This document shows positions 7,897 through 17,419 of a DNA stretch of 64,000 bases, piece after piece. The position numbers and the translations under genes are program-made. The notes beneath the pieces were generated by a model. It did no database searches. It saw only the letters and a list, made by a program, of their open reading frames with translations, and was not told where the DNA came from. How positions within the stretch are numbered: the first letter of the stretch is position 1; every line of letters begins with the position of its first letter. Source of the DNA: an uncultured Ruminiclostridium sp. (GTDB lineage Bacteria; Bacillota; Clostridia; Oscillospirales; Ruminococcaceae). The stretch covers positions 1-64,000 of the forward strand of contig CAJUQV010000011.1 of assembly GCA_910588335.1 (NCBI GenBank), written 5' to 3'.

Positions 7897-9981
7897 TCAG
7901 ACCGTAATGTTCCCCACCGCCTGAATCTGGGTGCTGTTGTCTATCTCGCTGTAAGAAAGCACCGTAATGCCCGGCATAAACTGATCCAGAAGCTTCTTAA
8001 AATACACTCTCGTAAACGGAGACATAAGTATAACAATTGAGGGAAGAACGTCCTTCACCTTGTCGATCTCCGTATTTGTGGAGGCGACTATCGCGTTGAC
8101 TATTTCGGGATCGATGGAAAGCACGCTGCTTCCGCTGCCGCTTTTCTTTACTCCCTGGAGGATAATGTCCTCCACCTTGGGATCAAGGGTTATTACCCTC
8201 AGGGAACCGCCGTCCGCAAAGCGCCTTGTGATAGTACGCTTCAGTGACTGCCGTACGTATTCTACAATTACCTCTATATCCTTCAGGTTGTTGGCGTGAT
8301 CGCCGAGACATTCGAGAATGGTTTCCATATCCCTTATGGGAACGCCCTCACGCAGGAGCATACAAAGCACCTTTTGCAGATAGCCGTATGAAATTACATT
8401 GGGCACCAGATCCTCCACGATGGTGGAATCGGTTTTCTTGACGTTTTCCACCATGGTGCGCACATCCTGCCTGCTGAGTATCTCGGAGCAGTGAGCCTTT
8501 ATAACCTCGGACAAGTGGGTTATCATAACGGAAACCGGATCGATCAAAGTGTAGCCGGCGATATCCGCCATAACCTTCTTGTCCTCGCTTATCCATTTCG
8601 CGGGGATTCCGAAAGCGGGTTCTATGGTGTCTATACCTTCAACCGGACGGGTAACCTCGCCGTTGTCCAGCGCAAGAAGATGATCCACAAGGATTTCTCC
8701 TCTTGCCACTTCCTCGCCCTTTATTTTGATTATATACTGGTTGGGATTTATTTCAGGATTGTTTCTCATTCGTACGGAGGGTATTACCATACCCATTTCC
8801 ACAGCGAACTGTTTTCGGAAGAGAACCACGCGGTCGATAAAGTTTCCGCCGCTTTTTTCATCCACCAGATGCAGCAGACTGTATCCGAATTCCATTTCTA
8901 TTTGCTCAACATTCAGAAGCTTGAATACGTTGTCTATATCGCGGTAGTAATTGCTGTCGCCCTGAGCGTTGGCCGCCTTTATCTCTTCAAGGCGCTTCTG
9001 CTCTTCCGCCTCCGCCACGGCAACCGCCTCTTTTTTTCTCGAACGGGATATCATAGTTCCCGCGAAAATCAAGACCGAACCCAATATAAAAAGTATAGGC
9101 TTAGGGAAACCCGGTATGAGCATGAGCACTATGCAGACTCCGCCGGTAATGAACATTACGGTGGAATTTCTCGTAAACTGAATCTTTACGTCCTCGTTAA
9201 AGCTTCCGGTAGAAGCAGAACGGGTTACAACCATACCTGTGGCAACCGAAATAAGCAGGGCGGGAATCTGAGAACAGAGACCGTCGCCTACCGTAGCCAG
9301 TGAATAGGTGGAGAGCACCGCGTTAAAATCGCCGCCGTTCATCATACCGATAACCGCGCCCGCAATAAGGTTTACAAGGGCGGTAATTATCGAGATTATC
9401 GCGTCGCCCTTTACGAACTTGGTAGCACCGTCCATTGCTCCGAAGAAATCAGCTTCGCGCTGTACGTTGGCACGTCTTATTTTAGCTTCCTCATCGGTGA
9501 TGGCGCCGGTGTTAAGGTCGGCGTCTATCGCCATCTGCTTACCGGGCATTGCGTCCAGAGTGAAACGCGCCGCAACCTCGCTGACGCGCTCGGAGCCCTT
9601 TGTGATTACCAGAAAGTTTACCAAAACTATGATAATGAAGATGATAAAGCCTACAATCGGGTCGCCGCCCATTACGAAGTTACCGAAGGTCTCTATTACC
9701 GAACCGGCGTAGCCGGTGCTCAAAATACCTCTTGTGGTGGAGATATTGAGCGAAAGCCTGAAAACGGTGGTTATAAGCAGGATGGTAGGGAAGGATGAAA
9801 ACTCCAGCGCTTCTTTAATGTACATGGTCATAAGAAGGATTACCACAGACAGGGAAATATTCACAAGCAGCAGGAAGTCCAGAAGCGCTCCCCCCATTAC
9901 TTCGTTAAGGGGTATGATCAGGGCGAGGACGATAAATATTACAAATACGGCGAATACGTTGCCGGTTATTCTTTTGAGCAT
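7897..9981 (-). CDS. flhA: Flagellar export gate protein FlhA
   Basis: A full-length 694-residue FlhA. The N-terminal half has about eight membrane helices and the conserved cytoplasmic loop (KQMAIDADLNTGAITDEEA), followed by a large cytoplasmic domain from about residue 330. It forms the nonameric ring of the flagellar type III export gate, binds substrates and chaperones, and couples export to proton flow. It starts at ATG 9981 with GGAGG just upstream and is followed 41 bases later by fliA. Confidence 0.97.
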   Translation of the reverse strand: MLKRITGNVFAVFVIFIVLALIIPLNEVMGGALLDFLLLVNISLSVVILLMTMYIKEALEFSSFPTILLITTVFRLSLNISTTRGILSTGYAGSVIETFGNFVMGGDPIVGFIIFIIIVLVNFLVITKGSERVSEVAARFTLDAMPGKQMAIDADLNTGAITDEEAKIRRANVQREADFFGAMDGATKFVKGDAIISIITALVNLIAGAVIGMMNGGDFNAVLSTYSLATVGDGLCSQIPALLISVATGMVVTRSASTGSFNEDVKIQFTRNSTVMFITGGVCIVLMLIPGFPKPILFILGSVLIFAGTMISRSRKKEAVAVAEAEEQKRLEEIKAANAQGDSNYYRDIDNVFKLLNVEQIEMEFGYSLLHLVDEKSGGNFIDRVVLFRKQFAVEMGMVIPSVRMRNNPEINPNQYIIKIKGEEVARGEILVDHLLALDNGEVTRPVEGIDTIEPAFGIPAKWISEDKKVMADIAGYTLIDPVSVMITHLSEVIKAHCSEILSRQDVRTMVENVKKTDSTIVEDLVPNVISYGYLQKVLCMLLREGVPIRDMETILECLGDHANNLKDIEVIVEYVRQSLKRTITRRFADGGSLRVITLDPKVEDIILQGVKKSGSGSSVLSIDPEIVNAIVASTNTEIDKVKDVLPSIVILMSPFTRVYFKKLLDQFMPGITVLSYSEIDNSTQIQAVGNITV

Positions 9982-10048
9982 TCTCCGTCCTCCATAAGAA
10001 TTTTTGTTTTTCCGTATATATAAAAATCAGATGTTGTCGTTATTTAAA

Positions 10049-10114
10049 GCGCAGCTTAAACAAGCTGCCGGAATTGCAAGGCAATTTCGAGGTTCAATGT
10101 GGTATTTTTACGAC
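10049..10114 (+). repeat. Multi-hairpin element family 4, copy 1, in the flhB-flhA gap
   Basis: GCGCAGCTTAAACAAGCTGC and AATTGCAAGGCAATT form two small hairpins, then CGAGGTTCAATGTGG. The same order of parts recurs at 53412-53484. The 318-bp gap between flhA and flhB otherwise holds further short inverted repeats (for example AGACTTTGCCTGCAAAGTCT near 10136) and family 1 copy e, but no gene that I can see. Confidence 0.7.
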
Positions 10115-10250
10115 CCGCCGAATCGAGAACCGAAGAGACTTTGCCTGCAAAGTCTCATAAATCCTTGCCGCCTGAGAAACGGGTCACATCCACCGTTATC
10201 CAACCGTTTTTTGGGCATAAAACCGCAAAACCGACAGGAATTAGGTGTTC

Positions 10251-10309
10251 TGATACCAATCTTTAATCATCCGTATATTTAGCTATACCTTGCTCAAAGA
10301 TTAAGTATT
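10251..10309 (+). repeat. Palindromic element family 1, copy e (decayed), overlapping the flhB stop
   Basis: The ends are ATACCAATCTTTAATCA and TCAAAGATTAAGTATTA, with an imperfect stem. Read on the minus strand the edge TAATACTTAATC encodes the last two residues (Asn, Thr) and the stop codon of flhB. Confidence 0.65.
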
Positions 10310-11476
10310 AGGCTGCACGGAAGAGTTTTTCTCCTCGGATACGCGGGCGGTCAGCTTTTTTCTCTGCCGCACCATTTGGCCGCGTCTGTCTGTCACCGCC
10401 GAGTTAAAGACAGGCTTTATTCCTCTTGCGGCAAACATTTCGGTAAGCACCAAAGCAACCGCACTGTACATTTCGTGGGGGATTTCCGCCCCTAACTTTA
10501 CGTTGTCGTAAAGGCTGCGGGCAAGCGGTCTGTTTTCGGTTATGTAAACATTGTTTTCCTCCGCTACCTTTATTATTTTAAGGGCTAAAGCGTCCTGTCC
10601 TTTAGCCACGACTCTCGGCGCGCTAAAAGCGTCCTTGGACTCATATTTTAAGGCGACGGCATAATGGGTAGGGTTCCTTACCACCACGTCGGCGGAGGGA
10701 ACCTCCTGCATCATACGCCGCTGGGATATTTCACGCTGTTTCTGTTTTATTTTGCTTTTTATCTGAGGGTCTCCTTCAATCTGCTTATACTCATCCTTTA
10801 CCTCCTGTTTTGACATTTTAAGTTTTTTCTCAAACTGCCACCACTGAAAAACAAAGTCCGCCGCAGCAACAAACGCCAAGACAATAAAGATAAGCATTAC
10901 TATATCGAAAACAGACTGTGCTATATAATGAATCGACTGCATCGGTTCCATATCGGGCATTTTTGCGAAATTCACAAGCCTTGACTGTACCTGAGTATAG
11001 GTTATAACTCCGATAATGGCTAATTCTATTACACCCTTCACCACTCCCACTACCGCCTGAGCGGAAAAAAGTCTTTTTACTCCTTGTAACGGGCTTAAGC
11101 GGGAAAATTTGGGACGAAGAGCCTTTGTATTGAATAAGCCTCTGGTCTGAGCCAATACCGTGATTACGACAGCGCCCATTACTATTGCCGCAATGGGACC
11201 TATTATGATAACGCCGTATTTTATTATTTCAAGCGCGTTGCGCTGGATAAATTCTATATTAAAGGTAAAATCGGTTCCTATTGCGCTCAAGTAGGAGGTC
11301 ATAGCGTTTCCCATTGTAGAAAGCATATGCTGCCCCAATACCTTAAGACCCACAAAGGTTGCCACTACCGAAACGGCTAACATTACCTCGTTGCTCTGAA
11401 GGACCATTCCTTCCTTTTCTCGCATATCGCGGCGTTTTTTCGGGGTGGCTTTTTCGGTTTTTTCTTCGCCAGCCAC
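10301..11476 (-). CDS. flhB: Flagellar export switch protein FlhB
   Basis: FlhB controls the switch from rod/hook to filament export. From the chosen start the protein has 391 residues: four membrane helices, then the cytoplasmic domain with the autocleavage site NPTH (in VVVRNPTHYAVAL). The frame opens with GTG codons; GTG 11476 gives the normal distance to AAGGAG and the family-typical N-terminus AGEEKTEKATPKKRR. The C-terminal tail is longer than usual, and its last residues and stop are formed by a palindromic element. It lies between fliR and flhA, as in other Firmicutes. Confidence 0.95.
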   Translation of the reverse strand: MAGEEKTEKATPKKRRDMREKEGMVLQSNEVMLAVSVVATFVGLKVLGQHMLSTMGNAMTSYLSAIGTDFTFNIEFIQRNALEIIKYGVIIIGPIAAIVMGAVVITVLAQTRGLFNTKALRPKFSRLSPLQGVKRLFSAQAVVGVVKGVIELAIIGVITYTQVQSRLVNFAKMPDMEPMQSIHYIAQSVFDIVMLIFIVLAFVAAADFVFQWWQFEKKLKMSKQEVKDEYKQIEGDPQIKSKIKQKQREISQRRMMQEVPSADVVVRNPTHYAVALKYESKDAFSAPRVVAKGQDALALKIIKVAEENNVYITENRPLARSLYDNVKLGAEIPHEMYSAVALVLTEMFAARGIKPVFNSAVTDRRGQMVRQRKKLTARVSEEKNSSVQPNT

Positions 11477-11729
11477 ATTCACCACTCCTTTAAGGCGCTA
11501 AACAAAAATCAAAGAAATAAATCGGCGAAGCCGCATTGTCTTTTTTGCTCCGCAAAAGGAAGGCAAAAAAAGACAGATTATTTATTTTACGGGTTTTATG
11601 TAAATTACAGCGTTAACTGTAATTATAAGCTTTTTTTAAGTAATTCCAGTGATAATTTAAGATTTTTTTGCTAAAACGTACACGCACGGAAATCACAGGA
11701 CAGTACTCCCAAAAAAGAGAGAACAAAAT

Positions 11730-12524
11730 CTAACTTCCGATCATTCCCACCGCGCTGTTAAGGTTGGAAAACAATATATCCAGCAGCATTTCCAGAAAAT
11801 CTGACATCGGTTTGGCAACCGCTATCAGCACAAACATTCCCACAACTATCTTAAGTTGGATATTTACAACGAATATCTGAACGGTTGGCACCGCTTTCAT
11901 CATTACTCCTATAATAAACTCCGTTATAAGCTCCGACGCAATTATAGGCATCGCAAACTTTACCGCTAATATCAGCACGTCTCCCAAATAGTTTACTAAA
12001 AAAGAGACCAAATTCAGCGTATCAATATCAAAGCTGTAATTAAACGGCAGGGTGTCGTAAGAGGTTATGAAAAGCTCGATATATTTAAGATGACCGCCTA
12101 TCAGAAAGAAATAAAGTATAAACATATAGTAGAGCAGATTCGCAAACAAGGGCATCTGTATTCCCGTCATGGGATCCATCGCCTTTGCCATACCAAATCC
12201 GATCTGCGTATCCATAAGCTCGCCGGCGTAAATGATCACCGTCATTATCAGGTTGGTTATAAAGCCTAAAACAAGCCCCACTGCCAATTCCTTCAGCAGA
12301 ACCATGAAAAAACCCGGTATGCCATTAAATGTAAAAAGCATACCTTCTCCGCCCACATAGCCCGCCGTTACTATGGCAAAAGCCAGAGTAGCTCCGACTT
12401 TTATACGCATAGGCACGTTCTGTCTTGAAAATATCGGATTAAATGTGAATATACCCGATATTCGGGCTATCACCAGAAGGTATCCCACAAAGTTATTCAC
12501 AATTAAATCCAGTATTGTGTCCAA
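11730..12524 (-). CDS. fliR: Flagellar export protein FliR
   Basis: A 264-residue membrane protein of the FliPQR export gate. It has about six hydrophobic helices and the conserved patches FGMAKAMDPMTGIQ and KFAMPIIASELITEF. It starts at a TTG codon (12524) behind AAAGAGG; no ATG lies in a suitable place. It follows fliQ and precedes flhB. The 250-bp gap after it holds an inverted repeat (GTCTTTTTTGC...GCAAAAAAAGAC, about 11537-11576) of unclear function. Confidence 0.94.
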   Translation of the reverse strand: MDTILDLIVNNFVGYLLVIARISGIFTFNPIFSRQNVPMRIKVGATLAFAIVTAGYVGGEGMLFTFNGIPGFFMVLLKELAVGLVLGFITNLIMTVIIYAGELMDTQIGFGMAKAMDPMTGIQMPLFANLLYYMFILYFFLIGGHLKYIELFITSYDTLPFNYSFDIDTLNLVSFLVNYLGDVLILAVKFAMPIIASELITEFIIGVMMKAVPTVQIFVVNIQLKIVVGMFVLIAVAKPMSDFLEMLLDILFSNLNSAVGMIGS

Positions 12525-12611
12525 TGTTTTATACCTCTTTTAACAATCCGGTATTCGGCAGTCGGCTATGTCACAGATTTAAAACTTCACGAGTGCTTCT
12601 GAAGATAAGGC

Positions 12612-12884
12612 CTATGACAGCGGCGTAGACGACATCAGCCTAAATATATTATCGGTAAAGTCAAGCAGCGAATTCAACATCCACGGTCCCAAAGCAAGCA
12701 GAGTAAGCGCAACCACTATTACTTTCGGCGCAAACGTCAGAGTCTGCTCATGAACCTGCGTCGCCGCCTGTAAGATAGCGATTATCAGACCCACCAGCAT
12801 TCCCACCAACAAAAGCGGTACGCCTAACTTAAAGGCAAGCCATACCGCTTCGTTGAAAATCTGCATTACAAGCTCCTGACTCAT
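12612..12884 (-). CDS. fliQ: Flagellar export protein FliQ
   Basis: A 90-residue protein with two membrane helices, the usual size for FliQ. The conserved stretch AILQAATQVHEQTLTFAPK links the helices. Four copies sit in the FliPQR export gate. It starts at ATG 12884 after AAAGGACG and lies between fliP and fliR. Confidence 0.95.
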   Translation of the reverse strand: MSQELVMQIFNEAVWLAFKLGVPLLLVGMLVGLIIAILQAATQVHEQTLTFAPKVIVVALTLLALGPWMLNSLLDFTDNIFRLMSSTPLS

Positions 12885-12932
12885 AAAACGTCCTTTCCAT
12901 GGCTATCGGAGAATTCCGATCTAATAAAGCAG

Positions 12933-13880
12933 CTACAAATTAAAGGATGTAATCAATGTGCCTATCAGCATCTGCCAGCCGTCCACAAGAACAAACAGCA
13001 ATATCTTGAACGGCAATGAAATCATCGCGGGAGGCAGCATCATCATACCCATTGACATAAGAGTGGATGATACCACCAAATCTATGATAAGAAACGGAAT
13101 AAACAACATAAATCCCATCTGGAAAGCTCTCGTCAACTCGCTCACTATAAAGGCGGGAACTACCACTTGAAAGCCCAATTGATCCTGATAATTCTGTAAA
13201 TTTATCTCGTCTATGTTAACTGCCTGCGGGTTATCGGTTCCCAAAGATTCCTCGGAATATATGGTAATATCCTGTATTTCGAGGAAAAATCTCATGTTGC
13301 TGTTGGTTGTTTGCTTCAGCATAAAGTCCTTCAGCGGACGCCCTGCTCGATCCAGCGCTTCTACTGTGTCTATCTCGCCGTTGGCATAAGGCACATATGC
13401 CTCCTCGTTTATCTCAGCAAGCACGGGCCACATAATAAATATGGTGAGAAAAAGGGCTATTCCCGTAAGTATCATATTCGGCGGCGTAGTCTGCGTCTGC
13501 ATCGCGTTTCTAAGAAAGCTGAGCACGATTATAATGCGCGTAAAGCTTGTGAGCATTATAAGCAGCGACGGCGCCAGAGATAAAAACGTTATCAGAAGAA
13601 AAACCTGTATCGGTTCGGAAGCATCTATACCTATTAGATCGTACAGCGCGGAGTGGTCACCGTTAAAAGTAACGTCGTCCGGGTCAATACTTCCGCCGCC
13701 TGCTGTATCCCCGCCTGTTTCCACAGGTGCGGTTTCTCCGCCGACATTGTTTGCCGCCGAAACGCTTATTGACATTACACAGCAGCCTATTACCAAAGCC
13801 AAGGAGACTCCCAAAGAAACAAAGAACTTTACAAAGAGCTTTTTATTCTGTTGTACCGCTTTTTTTAAAAGCAACTTCAT
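12933..13880 (-). CDS. fliP: Flagellar export protein FliP
   Basis: FliP forms the pentameric core of the export gate. The protein has 315 residues from ATG 13880: an N-terminal signal peptide, a short periplasmic stretch rich in Gly/Thr, then the FliP domain with LLIMLTSFTRIIIVLSFLRN and TQTTPPNMILTGIALFLT. An in-frame TTG at 13952 overlaps the fliO stop (TTGA) and would add 24 residues, but ATG 13880 has AAGGAATC in front and yields a clean signal peptide, so it is preferred. Confidence 0.94.
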   Translation of the reverse strand: MKLLLKKAVQQNKKLFVKFFVSLGVSLALVIGCCVMSISVSAANNVGGETAPVETGGDTAGGGSIDPDDVTFNGDHSALYDLIGIDASEPIQVFLLITFLSLAPSLLIMLTSFTRIIIVLSFLRNAMQTQTTPPNMILTGIALFLTIFIMWPVLAEINEEAYVPYANGEIDTVEALDRAGRPLKDFMLKQTTNSNMRFFLEIQDITIYSEESLGTDNPQAVNIDEINLQNYQDQLGFQVVVPAFIVSELTRAFQMGFMLFIPFLIIDLVVSSTLMSMGMMMLPPAMISLPFKILLFVLVDGWQMLIGTLITSFNL

Positions 13881-13948
13881 ACCAAGCCCGATTCCTTTCC
13901 TTGTTTCTTTTTTTCGTAAGCTTTCTTCCAAGCCTTTTCCATTTGGAG

Positions 13949-14368
13949 TCAATGAGGTATTTCGTCCGAATCCGCTCCGTTATCTTCCTCAGCCGCGCCG
14001 TTTTGACCGCCTTCACCGATTCCATCTCCGGAAGCTTCACCGCTTTTTTTGGAAAACACCGAATAAAGCACGGATTTAAAATCCTGCGGGATATTTTCCG
14101 AAAGGAACGAAAGATAGTCCTCTTCGCTCTGATCCAGATCGCACAGCTTTTCAACTCTCTGGGGCGTGACGCCTATAAGCATAAGCTTTCCCGCGGCGCT
14201 CACCACAAGAAGCATACCGTCCTTTCCCAAACTTACCCTGTCAAGAACACGAAGCCTGCTTCCCGATCCCACACTGACTCTTTTGTTCAGCTTTTTCAAG
14301 GCGTAAAACAAAAGAAAGATGAGTCCGATAACACCTAAAAATGATATAAGCCATGTTACCCAATCCAA
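13949..14368 (-). CDS. fliO: Flagellar assembly protein FliO
   Basis: A 139-residue protein: one N-terminal membrane helix (about residues 5-25), a small cytoplasmic beta domain (RLRVLDRVSLGKDGMLLVV), and an acidic, low-complexity C-terminal tail. FliO stabilises the FliP complex during export-gate assembly. It starts at TTG 14368 behind GAAGGAG and lies between cheY and fliP, its normal position in Firmicutes (where it is also called fliZ). Confidence 0.9.
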   Translation of the reverse strand: MDWVTWLISFLGVIGLIFLLFYALKKLNKRVSVGSGSRLRVLDRVSLGKDGMLLVVSAAGKLMLIGVTPQRVEKLCDLDQSEEDYLSFLSENIPQDFKSVLYSVFSKKSGEASGDGIGEGGQNGAAEEDNGADSDEIPH

Positions 14369-14603
14369 ACTGCGTCTCCTTCTCCTTCGGCTTATTTTGA
14401 GCTTTTTGCCTTATTTCAATCGCAATTCATATACTCTAAATTACAATTAATATCAATCCGGCTTTTTTAGCTTACCCAGAAATTAAGCGCATAAACGGAA
14501 ATAAAGCAAAGGTATTTTTCCTTTGCCTGAATTTCCATTGATGTCTTTTTCATGCTGTTCTGCGTTTGCACCGCGGCCGATATTGAAAACAGCATATGTA
14601 ATC

Positions 14604-14966
14604 TTAGCCTAAAACCTTGGAAACAGTCTGAATGATACGATCCGCCTTAAAAGGCTTAACAATAAAGTCAAGAGCGCCCAATCTGATAGCTTCAACTACC
14701 ATAGCTTCCTGACCCATGGCGCTGCACATTACCACCTTGGCTCCGGGATCCTTGCCCTTGATTTCTTGAAGAGCCTCAATACCGGTCTTATTGGGCATGG
14801 TGATATCCATAATCACAAGGTCGGGCTTTTCCGCAGCGTAGGTATCCACTGCCTGTGCGCCGTCGGCCGCTTCGATAATATTTGTATAGCCGTTTTTGGT
14901 AAGTGCGTCCTTGATAAGCATTCTCATAAAAGCAGCGTCATCAACCAGCATAATCTTTTTGTCCAT
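14604..14966 (-). CDS. cheY: Chemotaxis response regulator CheY
   Basis: A 120-residue single-domain receiver. The acidic pocket is D9/D10, the phosphorylation site D54 (IMDITMP), the switch residue S82 and the lysine K104 (VKPF). In Firmicutes CheY-P binds FliM/FliY at the motor and is dephosphorylated by FliY and CheC, both encoded here. The kinase CheA must be encoded elsewhere. It lies between fliY and fliO, the standard position. Confidence 0.96.
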   Translation of the reverse strand: MDKKIMLVDDAAFMRMLIKDALTKNGYTNIIEAADGAQAVDTYAAEKPDLVIMDITMPNKTGIEALQEIKGKDPGAKVVMCSAMGQEAMVVEAIRLGALDFIVKPFKADRIIQTVSKVLG

Positions 14967-15054
14967 GTTAAAATACCATTCCTTCCTTTTAGGGGGTTTT
15001 TAATTGATTGAAATTGAAACGTAATAATCCGATTTATTGCTTATATTTCAACCC

Positions 15055-16233
15055 TTAGTCCTTACCGAGGGTATCAATTAATTTAGATTTAATTATTTCG
15101 GTAATTCTAACCGCAAAGTTATCATCAATTACCACCACGTCACCCTTGGCGATAAGATTTCCGTTTACCACTATATCAACGGGTGCGCCTGCCTGACGTT
15201 CGAGTTCGATAATGGAACCCTGAGCAAATTCAAGTATATCTCTTACCTTTCGCCTTGCACTGCCTATTTCAACGGAAATCTGCAGCGGAACGTCCATGAG
15301 CAGATTAAGATTATCCTTTTGTTCACCGGTAAGCTTTACCGAAGGCTCGTCAAAACTCTGGAACTGCGCGTTCTGTACGTTAATGGGTGCTCCCTGCGGC
15401 ATGGGATAGCCGTAACCGCCCTGGGGAGGCATAGGATAGGGAGGATAAGGATATGGCATCTGCGTACCATAGCCGGGCATTTGTCCCATAGCAGCCGGAT
15501 CTGCGGCAGGCATCCCCGCCGCAGGAGCAGCTTGCGCAGAAGCAGGGGCGGGAGCAGCTTGCACCGGCGCAGGTGCAGCCGCAGGGGCGGGAGCAGGCTC
15601 AGACGCGGGAGCAGCTTCATCCATGGGGCCGACGTCCTCCCCCATCATCTTAGCCGTAATGGTTTTTGCAAGATCGATGCTCATTACGGAAGCAAATTCC
15701 GATTTTATAACGCCGTCGATTTCCAAATCAAAGTTTACGGCAACCACTTTGTCGTCAGGTTCAAACTCGGTAACGTCAAGATTGCTGCTTACCTCGTCCA
15801 TTATTATCGCCTGAGGCGTAGAAATATCAATAGTAAAGCCCAAAAAGTTAGAAAGCGCCGTGGCGCTGGCACCCATCATCTGGTTCATTACCTCGGATAC
15901 CGCGCTTATGTTAAGCTCGTCAAACTCAAAATCGGGGGAAACCTCCAACGGCTGTCCCATAAGCTGATTCAGAATGAGCTGAACGTCATCCTGCTTCCAA
16001 ACCATTATGTTCGCGCCGCTTAAACCTTTTACATACTGTATTTTAATGCATACAGCAGGCTCAAGCTTATGATATTCCATTTCCCTGGCGGTTTTGACCT
16101 CTACCCTCGGAGTGGTAATCCAAACCTTTGCGCTAAGCATTTCAGACACCGCAGTAGCGGCGCTGCCCATACTTATGTTGAGTATTTCGCCTATGGCGTC
16201 CTTATGCAGATCTGTAAATTCAACATTTGACAT
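15055..16233 (-). CDS. fliY: Flagellar switch protein FliY (CheC-like plus FliN domain)
   Basis: A 392-residue two-domain switch protein. The N-terminal CheC-like phosphatase domain (1-200) has the paired E-x2-N motifs (E16/N19 and a second in SEVMNQMMG). A long Pro/Ala/Met/Tyr-rich linker (about 205-295) follows, then a C-terminal SpoA/FliN domain (LNLLMDVPLQISVEIGSARR). It forms the lower C-ring and removes phosphate from CheY-P. It ends just before cheY and starts 3 bases after the fliM stop, so the two are coupled. The linker is the most repetitive coding stretch of the operon. Confidence 0.95.
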   Translation of the reverse strand: MSNVEFTDLHKDAIGEILNISMGSAATAVSEMLSAKVWITTPRVEVKTAREMEYHKLEPAVCIKIQYVKGLSGANIMVWKQDDVQLILNQLMGQPLEVSPDFEFDELNISAVSEVMNQMMGASATALSNFLGFTIDISTPQAIIMDEVSSNLDVTEFEPDDKVVAVNFDLEIDGVIKSEFASVMSIDLAKTITAKMMGEDVGPMDEAAPASEPAPAPAAAPAPVQAAPAPASAQAAPAAGMPAADPAAMGQMPGYGTQMPYPYPPYPMPPQGGYGYPMPQGAPINVQNAQFQSFDEPSVKLTGEQKDNLNLLMDVPLQISVEIGSARRKVRDILEFAQGSIIELERQAGAPVDIVVNGNLIAKGDVVVIDDNFAVRITEIIKSKLIDTLGKD

Positions 16234-16236
16234 ACG

Positions 16237-17238
16237 CTAAACCTCAATTCTTCTATATACATTTTCGATTTTAACGGCCTTTTTGTTGTTGAGTACACCC
16301 AACTTTCCGTCAAACCAGGTGGCGTCGCCTACGCGAAGCACAATATTTCCGTTTATATTTTTATCAAGCGGAATTATATCGTTGACCTGTAAGTGCAGAA
16401 CGTCCGACATTTGAAGCTGTGTTTCGCTGAGCACCGCCGTAAGAGTAAGCGAGGTCTGATTCAGCGTGTTCATTATAGTTTCCTTACGTTCCATTTCACG
16501 GCTGAGATCAGTGTTCTTTCTCGCTATTTTATTGCTTTTGGTTACATACTTCTGCATTATTTCGTCAAGGTTCAGCGCGGGAATACAAACCGAAATAATG
16601 GATTTATTGTCATTTACCGTAGCTTCCAAAGCAACGATTATCATCGTTTCGTCATAGCCCACGGTGGAAATAACACGGGAATTGGTCTCAAGGGTAGTTA
16701 CAACAGGCTCGATATTCAGGTAATTTTTCCACGGCTCCTTAAGGAACTTGGCCATATCGTTTACCACCTTTGACATAACGCTGGTTTCAAGCTCGGTAAA
16801 ATCACGGTCAAGCTCGATACTTGTACCCGAACCGCCCAGCAGACGATCAATCAAAGTATAAGTAAGCGAGTTTGAAAGCTGAAGTATGGTAGTAAATTCT
16901 TCAATGTTCTTTTCTTCAATGCCTAAATCCAGCAGACCCATTATTACGTAATCAGGAAGGGCGTTATTGTATTCAAAATACCTTTGTTCCTCTATCGAAA
17001 TCAACGTTACCTTGCAGTACAGACGCAGGAGTCCCGTAAGGTATGAGGACAAAAGTCTGGCGTAGCTCTCAAAAATAGTTTCAATGCTGCGCACTTTTTC
17101 TTTGGTAAACTTCTTAGGAGAACGAAAGTCATATTCCTTTATATTCTGGTCGGGTTCATCGGATCTTTGAATTACTTCTCCCGAAAGAGCTTGATTTAGT
17201 AAGGCGTCTATTTGTTCCTGCGTTAAGGTATCCGCCAA
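16237..17238 (-). CDS. fliM: Flagellar motor switch protein FliM
   Basis: A 333-residue FliM. The N-terminal CheY-binding peptide TLTQEQIDALL is followed by the middle CheC-like domain and the C-terminal SpoA domain (QLQMSDVLHLQVNDIIPLDK). It starts at TTG 17238 behind AGGGGAG; the family start fits this codon exactly. It follows motB with no fliL between them, which is unusual because fliL normally sits here. Confidence 0.95.
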   Translation of the reverse strand: MADTLTQEQIDALLNQALSGEVIQRSDEPDQNIKEYDFRSPKKFTKEKVRSIETIFESYARLLSSYLTGLLRLYCKVTLISIEEQRYFEYNNALPDYVIMGLLDLGIEEKNIEEFTTILQLSNSLTYTLIDRLLGGSGTSIELDRDFTELETSVMSKVVNDMAKFLKEPWKNYLNIEPVVTTLETNSRVISTVGYDETMIIVALEATVNDNKSIISVCIPALNLDEIMQKYVTKSNKIARKNTDLSREMERKETIMNTLNQTSLTLTAVLSETQLQMSDVLHLQVNDIIPLDKNINGNIVLRVGDATWFDGKLGVLNNKKAVKIENVYRRIEV

Positions 17239-17419
17239 AACTATCTCCCCTTTCGTAACTTTATTTTTTTCCCCTTACCTTCGGGGAAACAGACCGCATT
17301 CAGCAGCTTTTCCACACCCTTGAAACATGATGGAAAATAAAACCGCCTAAATGCCTCGGTTATTTAACGCTGCACATTTTTCTGTCGATAAAAGATTTCA
17401 TAAACCAAATACCGCCGTC

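Noticed and set aside
13881..13952. Longer FliP starting at TTG 13952, overlapping the fliO stop
   Set aside because: ATG 13880 has a better ribosome binding site and gives a normal signal peptide; the longer form puts 24 charged residues before it.
15500..15620. Repeat array in the middle of fliY
   Set aside because: It encodes the Pro/Ala-rich linker between the two FliY domains, a normal feature of the family.
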